The notes under the pieces are model-generated. The model worked only from the letters and a program-made list of their open reading frames with translations. It searched no databases and had not been told where the DNA came from. A program made the position numbers and the translations under genes. From an uncultured Oscillospiraceae bacterium (GTDB lineage: Bacteria; Bacillota; Clostridia; Oscillospirales; Oscillospiraceae), in NCBI GenBank assembly GCA_934565775.1, contig CAKTIN010000046.1, forward strand, positions 1-13,725: 13,725 bases of DNA, given 5' to 3'. Of this stretch, positions 8,760 to 13,725 are shown piece after piece (positions within the stretch are counted from its first letter, which is position 1; every line of letters begins with the position of its first letter).

Positions 8760-9479
8760 TCAGGCTTCCGCAATGACCGTGCCAAGAGTCTCCCCGGCCA
8801 CGACCCGCAGAATATTTTCCGGGTCCGCCAGGGCAAAGACGATCAGAGGCATATGGTTATCCATGGCCAGGGTCATAGCGGTGGTGTCCGTGGCCTGCAA
8901 ATGCCGGGCCAGGACCTCGTCATAGGTCAGACGGTCAAATTTAACGGCGGTGGGGTCCTTGTTGGGATCGGCGGAGTACACGCCGTCCACGTTTTTGGCC
9001 AGCAGCACCGCGTCCGCCTCAATCTCCACGCCCCGGAGCACCGCGCCGGTGTCGGTAGAGAAGTAGGGATTGCCCGTGCCGCAGGCGAAAAGCACGACCT
9101 TGCCCTCACTTAAGTACCGCTCGGCCAGATCCCGGGTAAAGTATTCGGCAAATTTCGGCATTTCCACGGCGGAGAGCACCCGGGCGTCGATCCCCATGTG
9201 CTCCAGCACATCCGCCACGGCAATGCAGTTCATCACCGTTCCCAGCATCCCCATATGGTCCGCATGGCTGCGCTGCATTTTGTCTGCGCCGTCCTTCACG
9301 CCCCGCCAGAAATTCCCGGCGCCGATGACGACGCCGACCTGCACGCCCTGCCGGGTGCACTGGGCGATCACGGAGGCGACCTTCCGGAGAATGTCGAAAT
9401 CCAGCCCCCGGTGCGCGTCCCCCGCCAGGGCCTCGCCGCTGACCTTCAGGAGAATGCGCTTATATTTGACTGTGGACAT
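8760..9479 (-). CDS. pyrH: Uridylate kinase (UMP kinase)
   Basis: Hexameric amino-acid-kinase-fold enzyme phosphorylating UMP to UDP with ATP, feeding CTP and UDP-sugar pools. The 239 residues are typical. Motifs: KVSGEAL (12-18), GAGNFWRG (53-60), RSHADHMGMLGT (70-81), the phosphate and uridine loop GTGNPYFSTDTGA (134-146), and AKNVDGVYSADPN (161-173). The ATG at 9479 is preceded by GAAGGAG. It is the first gene of the minus-strand cluster. In Bacillus and most clostridia rpsB-tsf would come before it; here a promoter region and divergent lgt take that place. UTP feedback is known for the family; nothing in the DNA shows special control. Confidence 0.98.
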   Translation of the reverse strand: MSTVKYKRILLKVSGEALAGDAHRGLDFDILRKVASVIAQCTRQGVQVGVVIGAGNFWRGVKDGADKMQRSHADHMGMLGTVMNCIAVADVLEHMGIDARVLSAVEMPKFAEYFTRDLAERYLSEGKVVLFACGTGNPYFSTDTGAVLRGVEIEADAVLLAKNVDGVYSADPNKDPTAVKFDRLTYDEVLARHLQATDTTAMTLAMDNHMPLIVFALADPENILRVVAGETLGTVIAEA

Positions 9480-9512
9480 TGGAACCCACTCCTTCTTTCC
9501 TTATCTTCCCCT

Positions 9513-9541
9513 ATTCTATAATAAAGCAGACGGAAACACAA
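9513..9541 (-). promoter_or_regulatory. Likely sigma-A promoter of the pyrH cluster
   Basis: On the minus strand TTGTGT (9541-9536) and TAGAAT (9518-9513) are separated by 17 nt. An overlapping alternative is TTGCAG-N18-TATTAT. Either gives a start about 25-30 nt before the pyrH ATG. No other promoter-like pair lies closer. The -35 is weak and the upstream DNA is A/T-rich, which could act as an UP element. Confidence 0.5.
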
Positions 9542-9546
9542 CTGCA

Positions 9547-9558
9547 ATTTTGCAAAAT
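9547..9558. repeat. 12-bp perfect palindrome upstream of the pyrH -35
   Basis: ATTTTGCAAAAT is fully self-complementary and ends 6 bp before the proposed pyrH -35 box. It is a possible operator or part of an A/T-rich UP element. I do not recognise a regulator for it. A partial copy, ATTTTGC, lies at about 9584. Confidence 0.35.
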
Positions 9559-9606
9559 CTAAAAAGGTTTTCCGTTTTTTCACATTTTGCCCAAAGTCCC
9601 GGTCTC

Positions 9607-9635
9607 TTGACAGGGCCCCGTGCTCCGGCTATAAT
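9607..9635 (+). promoter_or_regulatory. Perfect consensus sigma-A promoter of lgt
   Basis: TTGACA (9607-9612) and TATAAT (9630-9635) with exactly 17 nt between. Transcription should start near 9641-9643, giving a leader of about 46 nt before lgt. Confidence 0.93.
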
Positions 9636-9640
9636 GAGCA

Positions 9641-9664
9641 CAGACGGCCATGGGGCCGCATCTG
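9641..9664 (+). promoter_or_regulatory. 5' end hairpin of the lgt transcript
   Basis: CAGACGGCC and GGCCG(CA)TCTG pair around the loop ATGG, nine pairs with one 2-nt bulge. The hairpin starts at the predicted transcription start and ends 9 nt before the GAGGA ribosome site. A 5'-terminal stem of this kind may protect the mRNA. The pairing is read by eye. Confidence 0.45.
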
Positions 9665-9687
9665 CCTGGAAATGAGGATAATAGATT

Positions 9688-10530
9688 ATGAAGAGCGTAT
9701 TGTTTTCCATCGGCTCGTTTCATATTTACGGCTATGGCCTGATGATCGCCCTGGGTACGCTGCTGGCGTATTTTCTGGCGGAATACCGGGCAAAGCGCTG
9801 CGGGCTGAACAGCGATCTGGTGTTCGGCCTGGTGGTGACGGTTCTGATCACCGGCTGGGCCGGGGCGAAGCTGCTGTATTTTATTACGATCTGGAAGGAA
9901 ATCCTGAAGGATCCTGCCATTATGCTGAATTTCTCCAACGGATTCGTGGTGTACGGCGGGATTATTTGCGGCTTTTTGGGCGCGTTTTTGTATTGCAGAA
10001 AAAAGAAAGCCGCCCTGCTGCCCTACAGCGACCTGATTATGCCCTCCGTGGCTTTGGCCCAGGGCTTCGGCCGGGTGGGCTGCCTGCTGGCCGGTTGCTG
10101 CTACGGCATTGCCTGGCAGGGCCCTCTGGGGATCACCTTCCCCGCCGGGAGCCTGGCGCCCTCCGGCACCCCCCTGTTCCCCACGCAGATCTTCTCTGCG
10201 GCCTTTGACATTGCCGTGGGGCTGATTCTGATCGCGGTTTCGAAGAAGCTGCGGAGGGCCGGGCAGATTACGGCGCTGTATCTGACCTGCTACAGCGTGG
10301 GCCGGTTTATCATTGAGTTCTTCCGGGGGGACCTGGAGCGGGGGGCCGTGGGCCCGCTGTCCACCTCCCAGTTTATCGGGATCTTTACCATGGCGGCGGG
10401 GGCCGTGGGCCTGGTGCTGGCCAGCCGGTACGGGAAGCCCTTTGCGGCGGCGCAGTCTCCTTCCGAAGCGGACCCGGCCCCGGCGGAGCAGCCGGAGGCG
10501 GCCGACGGGGAGGAGCCCCGGGCACAATAA
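9688..10530 (+). CDS. lgt: Prolipoprotein diacylglyceryl transferase, variant signature
   Basis: Membrane enzyme that moves a diacylglyceryl group from phosphatidylglycerol to the lipobox cysteine of prolipoproteins. The 280 residues show about seven membrane segments, an N-terminal YGYGLMIALG (14-23) and the central GFGRVGCLLAGCCYG (126-140) matching the Lgt signature, with R129 at the essential Arg position. SVGRFIIEFFRGDLERG (203-219) holds the later conserved Arg region. Two signature positions differ from E. coli: HGG is YGG (Y89), and the Asn of GRxGN is C132, followed by a GCCYG motif. I recall such GCCYG forms among clostridial Lgt-like proteins, so it may be the normal form or a paralogue. 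A 30-residue Ala/Pro/Glu tail follows the last helix. The ATG has GAGGA upstream. There is no terminator before the tRNA that follows. Confidence 0.9.
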   Translation: MKSVLFSIGSFHIYGYGLMIALGTLLAYFLAEYRAKRCGLNSDLVFGLVVTVLITGWAGAKLLYFITIWKEILKDPAIMLNFSNGFVVYGGIICGFLGAFLYCRKKKAALLPYSDLIMPSVALAQGFGRVGCLLAGCCYGIAWQGPLGITFPAGSLAPSGTPLFPTQIFSAAFDIAVGLILIAVSKKLRRAGQITALYLTCYSVGRFIIEFFRGDLERGAVGPLSTSQFIGIFTMAAGAVGLVLASRYGKPFAAAQSPSEADPAPAEQPEAADGEEPRAQ

Positions 10531-10538
10531 AATTTTTC

Positions 10539-10567
10539 TTGACTTATGGCCATGGCTTTGCTACAAT
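10539..10567 (+). promoter_or_regulatory. Promoter of tRNA-Thr
   Basis: TTGACT (10539-10544), 17 nt, TACAAT (10562-10567), with TG at the extended -10 position and an A/T run (AAAATTTTT) just upstream. The start would fall about 7 nt before the tRNA, leaving a very short 5' leader for RNase P. It begins 8 nt after the lgt stop. Confidence 0.88.
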
Positions 10568-10580
10568 AACTAAGTTGAAT

Positions 10581-10656
10581 GCTACTGTGGCTCAGTCGGT
10601 AGAGCAGCTGATTCGTAATCAGCAGGCCGCCGGTTCAAGTCCGGCCAGTAGCTCCA
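10581..10656 (+). tRNA. tRNA-Thr, anticodon CGT (reads ACG)
   Basis: A full 76-nt cloverleaf can be folded: acceptor GCTACTG/CAGTAGC (7 pairs), D arm GCTC-AGTCGGTA-GAGC, anticodon arm GCTGA-TTCGTAA-TCAGC with CGT at 34-36, 5-nt variable loop, T arm GCCGG-TTCAAGT-CCGGC, discriminator T and an encoded CCA. All stems are perfect. It has its own promoter and terminator, so it is a single-gene unit, though read-through from lgt is possible. Confidence 0.97.
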
Positions 10657-10659
10657 CCC

Positions 10660-10698
10660 AAGCCCCGCTTGCCCTCCGGCAGGCGGGGCTTTCGGTTT
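10660..10698 (+). terminator. Intrinsic terminator after tRNA-Thr
   Basis: AAGCCCCGCTTGCC and GGCAGGCGGGGCTT pair over 14 positions (one G-T) around the loop CTCC, followed by the modest T tract TTCGGTTT. It starts 3 nt after the tRNA CCA. Confidence 0.8.
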
Positions 10699-10721
10699 GC
10701 CCGGGCGTCGATCGAATCGGG

Positions 10722-10760
10722 AAAACGGGAGCGCCCGCACAGAGCGGCGCTCCCGTTTTT
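10722..10760. terminator. Bidirectional intrinsic terminator
   Basis: AAAACGGGAGCGCC and GGCGCTCCCGTTTT are perfect 14-bp arms around a 10-nt loop, with T5 on the plus side and T4 on the minus side. It lies between the converging tRNA unit and the minus-strand zinc-ribbon gene, whose stop is 9 nt away, and can end both. Confidence 0.9.
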
Positions 10761-10768
10761 ATGGCTTG

Positions 10769-11365
10769 TCAGGTCTCCCGCAGAGGGCCGAAGGACCAGT
10801 TTCCTGCCGCGCCGATGACCCGGCAGCCGCAGTATTGGCAGGTGGTCTGTCCAAAGCCGATGGGCGCGCCGCAGCTGGGACAGGTGAGGGCTACGCCGCT
10901 TCCGGCGGCCTGGACGGCGTAAAGATATTGCAGTTCATACCGCTTTTGCAGGAGCTTGCCTCCCTGCCGGAGCTCCAGAGCCGCCTGGAGGAAGATCGTT
11001 TTCCGGGCGGGGGTGGAGAGATACCGGGAAAACACCACATTGTGAATGCGCAGCCCCTCCGCCCCGGCCAGAGCCTGGGCCAGATGGGCCCGGGCGGCCT
11101 CCTTGACGGCGTTTTCGTCCAAATCCGGGAAATCCTTCCGGATCTTCGGCAGGAGGATGCTGTCACAGCCGTTTAGGGAGCGGGGGCCGGGCTCCTGGGC
11201 CAGCTCGCCGCCCTCCCGCAGGAGCTGGCTCAGAAGCCGGAAGGGAATGGCGCCGGCGCGACTGCGCAGCCGCCGCAGGGCCCGGGTGAGCCAGAGAATC
11301 AGACAAAGGACGCCCAGGGCCAGAAGGACCCAGGGGAGGTAGGGGAGAAGGGACTTGGAATCCAT
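10769..11365 (-). CDS. Unrecognised single-pass membrane protein with C-terminal zinc ribbon
   Basis: 198 residues from the ATG at 11365, which has a GGAGG ribosome site 6 nt upstream; the in-frame ATG at 11482 lies upstream of the proposed promoter and is not credible. Seen: a short N-terminus, one hydrophobic helix (about 10-27), a basic stretch (RALRRLRSR, 28-36) that suggests the rest is cytoplasmic, a middle mixed alpha/beta region (about 65-155, with KIRKDFPDLDENAVKEAARA and a strand-rich stretch YLSTPARKTIFLQAALEL), and a zinc ribbon CPSCG...CQYCG (C162, C165, C176, C179). The middle region recalls Tim44/NTF2-like folds, but I cannot confirm this by reading. I do not recognise the family. 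It has its own promoter, is divergent from the Nudix gene and ends at a bidirectional terminator, so it is a single-gene unit. Confidence 0.85.
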   Translation of the reverse strand: MDSKSLLPYLPWVLLALGVLCLILWLTRALRRLRSRAGAIPFRLLSQLLREGGELAQEPGPRSLNGCDSILLPKIRKDFPDLDENAVKEAARAHLAQALAGAEGLRIHNVVFSRYLSTPARKTIFLQAALELRQGGKLLQKRYELQYLYAVQAAGSGVALTCPSCGAPIGFGQTTCQYCGCRVIGAAGNWSFGPLRET

Positions 11366-11387
11366 AGTGCGCCTCCGTTTTTCTTTT

Positions 11388-11416
11388 ATCATAGCGGCTT
11401 TCCTTCGGGAAAGCAA
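11388..11416 (-). promoter_or_regulatory. Promoter of the zinc-ribbon gene, with inverted repeat in its spacer
   Basis: On the minus strand TTGCTT (11416-11411), 17 nt, TATGAT (11393-11388); the start would be about 15 nt before the ATG. The spacer and part of the -35 form GCTTTCC-TTCG-GGAAAGC (11397-11414), a 7-bp inverted repeat that could be an operator. Confidence 0.7.
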
Positions 11417-11429
11417 GGGCAAATTCCGG

Positions 11430-11458
11430 TTGCGGGACGGGGCGGGGTGTGGTACAAT
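11430..11458 (+). promoter_or_regulatory. Promoter of the Nudix gene
   Basis: TTGCGG (11430-11435), 17 nt of very G-rich spacer, TACAAT (11453-11458), with TG at the extended -10 position. The start would be about 16 nt before the ATG, leaving room for only the ribosome site. The -35 box lies 14 bp from that of the divergent zinc-ribbon promoter. Confidence 0.75.
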
Positions 11459-11480
11459 AGGGCGGAAAGGGGGAGTTGCC

Positions 11481-11996
11481 ATGGAATGGCAGGATGTGCT
11501 GGATCAGGACCGGCAGCCCACCGGGCGGCTCCACCGCCGGGGAGAGCCCCTGGCCCCGGGGGACTATGTGACGGTGGCCTGCGCCTGGATCGGAGACAGC
11601 CGGGGGCGGCTGCTGCTTACCCGCCGGGCCCCGGAGAAGCTGAGCTGCCCGGGTATGTGGGAAAATTCCGGGGGTGCGGTCCGGGCGGGGGAGACCAGCC
11701 GCCAGGGCATCGCCCGGGAGGTCCGGGAGGAGACCGGGATCTCGGCCCGGCCGGAGGAATTCGAATTCTTAGGGACCTTTCGGGGGCAGGACACGTTTTA
11801 CGATCTGTATTTCCTCCGCAGGACGGTCCCGGTGGAGCAGCTGACCATGCAGCCCGGGGAGACCACCGAGGCCAAATGGGTCACGCCCCGGGAGCTGCGG
11901 GAGATGATCGACCGGGGCGTCATGGCGCCGCCCATTGCCCGCCGGTTCCGGATGCAGGAGCGGGAAATTCTGGAGCGGCTGAGCGGGAAAGAATAA
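11481..11996 (+). CDS. Nudix hydrolase, IPP-isomerase-like (YfcD-type) subgroup
   Basis: 171 residues from the ATG at 11481, with GGGGGAG 5 nt upstream; earlier in-frame ATGs lie before the promoter. The N-terminus WQDVLDQDRQPTGRLHRRGE is the opening typical of the Nudix subgroup that includes IPP isomerase and E. coli YfcD. The Nudix box is complete at 65-87: G65, E71, then REVREETG (79-86) with the metal-binding glutamates E82, E83 and E84 region. Family enzymes hydrolyse X-linked nucleoside diphosphates in the cytosol; the substrate here is unknown. The IPP-isomerase catalytic Cys/Glu pattern is not obvious to me, so I do not call it idi, even though the MEP genes are nearby. It is a single-gene unit with its own promoter and terminator. 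Confidence 0.93.
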   Translation: MEWQDVLDQDRQPTGRLHRRGEPLAPGDYVTVACAWIGDSRGRLLLTRRAPEKLSCPGMWENSGGAVRAGETSRQGIAREVREETGISARPEEFEFLGTFRGQDTFYDLYFLRRTVPVEQLTMQPGETTEAKWVTPRELREMIDRGVMAPPIARRFRMQEREILERLSGKE

Positions 11997-12005
11997 CCGT
12001 CAAAA

Positions 12006-12043
12006 AAACGGGATGCAGCACAAAAGCGGCATCCCGTTTCGTC
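12006..12043 (+). terminator. Intrinsic terminator after the Nudix gene
   Basis: AAACGGGATGC and GCATCCCGTTT are perfect 11-bp arms around a 12-nt loop, starting about 10 nt after the Nudix stop. The T tract is short (TTT, then CGTCATT). It isolates rpoB from upstream transcription. Confidence 0.85.
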
Positions 12044-12070
12044 ATTCTTTCCGAAAATCAAGAAAAGGCA

Positions 12071-12099
12071 TTGACATAAAAAAAGAGATATGGTACAAT
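12071..12099 (+). promoter_or_regulatory. Strong promoter of rpoB
   Basis: TTGACA (12071-12076), 17 nt including an A7 run, TACAAT (12094-12099), with TG at the extended -10 position. The predicted start is near 12105-12107, about 173 nt before rpoB. Confidence 0.92.
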
Positions 12100-12105
12100 G
12101 ACACT

Positions 12106-12278
12106 CCATACTGCGGAAGTATGGGTGCGCCTCCTGCCCCTATCTTATGGACATATGGTAACACAGGATGCGGGCGCTGTCAAGTGAAAACTTCTTCAAA
12201 TTTGACAACTTGCCCGGGCGTACGATTTCAAGAGAATACAACACAAATATTCCGGCTTCGGCCGAAAGAAAGGCTGTG
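12106..12278 (+). promoter_or_regulatory. Structured rpoB 5' leader with a possible 52-codon leader ORF
   Basis: The leader holds several pairings read by eye. CCATACT/AGTATGG (12106-12124, 5-nt loop) starts at the predicted +1. GCGCCTCCTG (12127-12136) pairs with CAGGA (12164-12168) and GGCGC (12173-12177) with a 4-nt bulge. AAGT-GAAA-ACTT (12183-12194) has a GNRA loop. CGGC-TTCG-GCCG (12254-12265) lies just before the AAAGG ribosome site. An ORF from the ATG at 12121 ends in a TGA (12277-12279) that overlaps the rpoB ATG as TGATG. It has no good ribosome site of its own and its start lies in the first hairpin. No known riboswitch class is recognisable. Confidence 0.5.
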
Positions 12279-13725
12279 ATGACGCATATGGCAATGGTCA
12301 AGGAGCAGTATTTTGGCAAGACCAAGCGCATGAGCTATGCCAAATACTCCGAAATCCTGGAAATGCCGAATTTGTTGAAGATCCAGAAGGATTCCTATCA
12401 GTGGTTCCTGGACGAGGGCCTGCAGGAGGTCTTTAAGGACGTCGGCACAATTACCGATTTCTCCGGCAAGCTGGAGCTCAGCTTCCTGAGCTACTCCATG
12501 GACGACAAGCCCAAGTACACGGTGGAAGAGTGCATCGAGCGGGACGCGACCTATGCCAAGCCCATCAAGGTCCGGGTCCGGCTGCGCAACGTGGAGACGG
12601 ACGTCATTAAAGAGCAGGAGATCTTCATGGGAGATTTCCCCCTGATGACCAACGGCGGCACCTTCGTCATTAACGGCGCGGAGCGTGTCATTATCTCCCA
12701 GATCGTCAGAAGCCCCGGTATGTACTTCGGTGACGAGGTGGACAAGGCGGACCAGCACTCCTACACCGCCACCATCATTCCTTACCGCGGCGCCTGGCTG
12801 GAGTATGAGACCGACGCGCAGAACGTGTTCTATGTCCGCATCGACAAGAACCGCAAGCTGCCCATTACCTGCCTGATCCGTGCCCTGGGCGTGGACACCG
12901 ACAGCAAGATCAAGGACCTGTTCGGGGAGGACGCGCTCATTTCCGCGACCCTGGAGAAGGATACCTGCAAGACCCGGGAGGACAGCCTCCTGGAGATCTA
13001 CCGCCGGCTGCGTCCCGGCGAGCCTCCCACGGTGGAGAACGCCGAGGCCTACCTGGACTCCCTGTTCTTCGATGCCCGCCGGTACGACGTGTCCAAGGTC
13101 GGCCGGTATAAGTTCAACAAGAAAATGGACATCTGGACCCGCCTGGCCGGGCAGAAGGTGGCCGAGCCCATCTCCGACCCCATGACCGGCGAGATCCTGG
13201 CCATGCCCGGAGACATCCTGACCCGCGCCCAGGCCCAGGCGATTTCCGCCCGGGGCGTGAACGAGGCGGTCGTGGATGTGGAGGGCCGGTCCGTCAAGAT
13301 CTTCTCCAACCACATGGTGGATATGGCCCAGTTCGTCTCCTTCGACCCCAAGACCTACGGCATCAAGGAGAAGGTGTACTTCCCCGTGCTCCGGGAGATG
13401 CTGGAGACCGTGGGCGAGGACGGCTGGGAGGAGGCCATCGAGCTGCGGCGGGATGAGCTGATTCCCAAGCACATCATTGTGGACGATATTCTGGCTACTA
13501 TCAACTATCTGTGCTGCGTGGCCAACGGCATCGGCACCACGGATGATATTGACCATCTGGGCAACCGCCGCCTGCGCTGCGTGGGCGAGCTGCTGCAGAA
13601 CCAGTTCCGGGTGGGCTTCACCCGTCTGGAGCGCGTCATCCGCGAGCGCATGACCATCCAGGACCTGGACGCGGTTACGCCCCAGAGCCTGATCAACATC
13701 CGCCCGGTGACGGCGGTAATCAAGG
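12279..13725 (+). CDS. rpoB: RNA polymerase beta subunit (C-terminal part beyond window edge)
   Basis: Beta subunit of RNA polymerase, forming one side of the active cleft with beta-prime. The first 482 residues are visible of an expected 1150-1250. The N-terminal protrusion reads YFGKTKRMSYAKY...PNLLKIQKDSYQWFLDEGL, then the conserved MGDFPLMTNGGTFVINGAER (117-136) with VIISQIVRSPGMYF (137-150), the lobe region, and later VDDILATINYL, with TTDDIDHLGNRRLRCVGELL after it. The window ends at INIRPVTAVIK, so the rifampicin-binding cluster that normally follows at once is just outside. The ATG at 12279 is best placed after AAAGG (spacing 5); ATGs at 12288 and 12294 are in frame. No rplJ-rplL precedes it, unlike most bacteria; it has its own promoter and leader. 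Confidence 0.98.
   Translation, partial: MTHMAMVKEQYFGKTKRMSYAKYSEILEMPNLLKIQKDSYQWFLDEGLQEVFKDVGTITDFSGKLELSFLSYSMDDKPKYTVEECIERDATYAKPIKVRVRLRNVETDVIKEQEIFMGDFPLMTNGGTFVINGAERVIISQIVRSPGMYFGDEVDKADQHSYTATIIPYRGAWLEYETDAQNVFYVRIDKNRKLPITCLIRALGVDTDSKIKDLFGEDALISATLEKDTCKTREDSLLEIYRRLRPGEPPTVENAEAYLDSLFFDARRYDVSKVGRYKFNKKMDIWTRLAGQKVAEPISDPMTGEILAMPGDILTRAQAQAISARGVNEAVVDVEGRSVKIFSNHMVDMAQFVSFDPKTYGIKEKVYFPVLREMLETVGEDGWEEAIELRRDELIPKHIIVDDILATINYLCCVANGIGTTDDIDHLGNRRLRCVGELLQNQFRVGFTRLERVIRERMTIQDLDAVTPQSLINIRPVTAVIK

Noticed and set aside
9580..10527. A 315-codon open frame on the minus strand opposite lgt
   Set aside because: lgt on the plus strand has a perfect promoter, ribosome site and family motifs; the antisense frame has none.
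11481..11996. Calling the Nudix gene isopentenyl-diphosphate isomerase (idi)
   Set aside because: The opening resembles that family, but I cannot see the catalytic Cys and Glu pattern clearly, and many YfcD-type Nudix enzymes share the opening.
12152..12166. A four-codon mini-ORF (ATG GAC ATA TGG TAA) in the rpoB leader
   Set aside because: It has no ribosome site and lies inside a proposed helix loop; such tiny frames occur by chance.
12202..12207. A second TTGACA in the rpoB leader
   Set aside because: No acceptable -10 box lies 15-19 nt downstream; the sequence there is CGATTTCA. It is probably part of leader pairing rather than a second promoter.
12228..13556. A 442-codon open frame on the minus strand opposite rpoB
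   Set aside because: The plus strand is clearly rpoB, and the antisense product has the same shadow-like composition with no recognisable motif.
1..13725. Mobile elements, CRISPR, phage or defence genes
   Set aside because: All long stretches are accounted for by housekeeping genes; no repeats, transposase, integrase or attachment-like duplication of the tRNA 3' end were seen.

Overview
The window is core chromosomal DNA from a GC-rich Gram-positive bacterium. The most likely source is a Clostridia member near Oscillospiraceae/Ruminococcaceae. The evidence is a Gram-positive replicative polymerase PolC, the MEP isoprenoid route (dxr, ispG), the Firmicutes gene order pyrH-frr-uppS-cdsA-dxr-rseP-ispG-polC, good AGGAGG-type ribosome binding sites and near-consensus sigma-A promoters. 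The genus cannot be fixed by reading alone. I see no mobile element, CRISPR array, phage gene or defence system.

Left part (1-9479, minus strand): one tightly packed eight-gene cluster. Transcription runs from pyrH (UMP kinase) through frr (ribosome recycling), uppS (undecaprenyl-PP synthase), cdsA (CDP-diacylglycerol synthase), dxr (MEP step 2), rseP (site-2 protease) and ispG (late MEP step) to polC, which runs off the left edge. Gaps are 2-12 nt except pyrH-frr (39 nt) and frr-uppS (69 nt, with a perfect 12-bp inverted repeat). Dxr and IspG feed isoprenoid precursors to UppS for the cell-wall lipid carrier, and CdsA feeds phospholipid synthesis, so the cluster joins envelope precursor supply with translation and replication functions. 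The usual upstream partners rpsB-tsf are absent; the cluster starts at a divergent promoter region.

Middle part (9480-10760): a divergent promoter region, then lgt (+) behind a perfect TTGACA-N17-TATAAT promoter, then a tRNA-Thr(CGT) gene with its own promoter and terminator, then a strong bidirectional terminator.

Right part (10769-13725): an unrecognised membrane-anchored zinc-ribbon protein (minus), divergent from a Nudix hydrolase (+) that ends in a hairpin terminator. A strong promoter with a structured leader of about 170 nt follows, then the 5' part of rpoB, which leaves the window just before the rifampicin-resistance region. Here rpoB is not preceded by rplJ-rplL.

The most interesting items are the rpoB leader (hairpins plus a 52-codon ORF whose stop overlaps the rpoB start), an Lgt with altered signature residues, the unknown zinc-ribbon protein with an inverted repeat inside its promoter, and the frr-uppS hairpin. 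None amounts to a clear new system.
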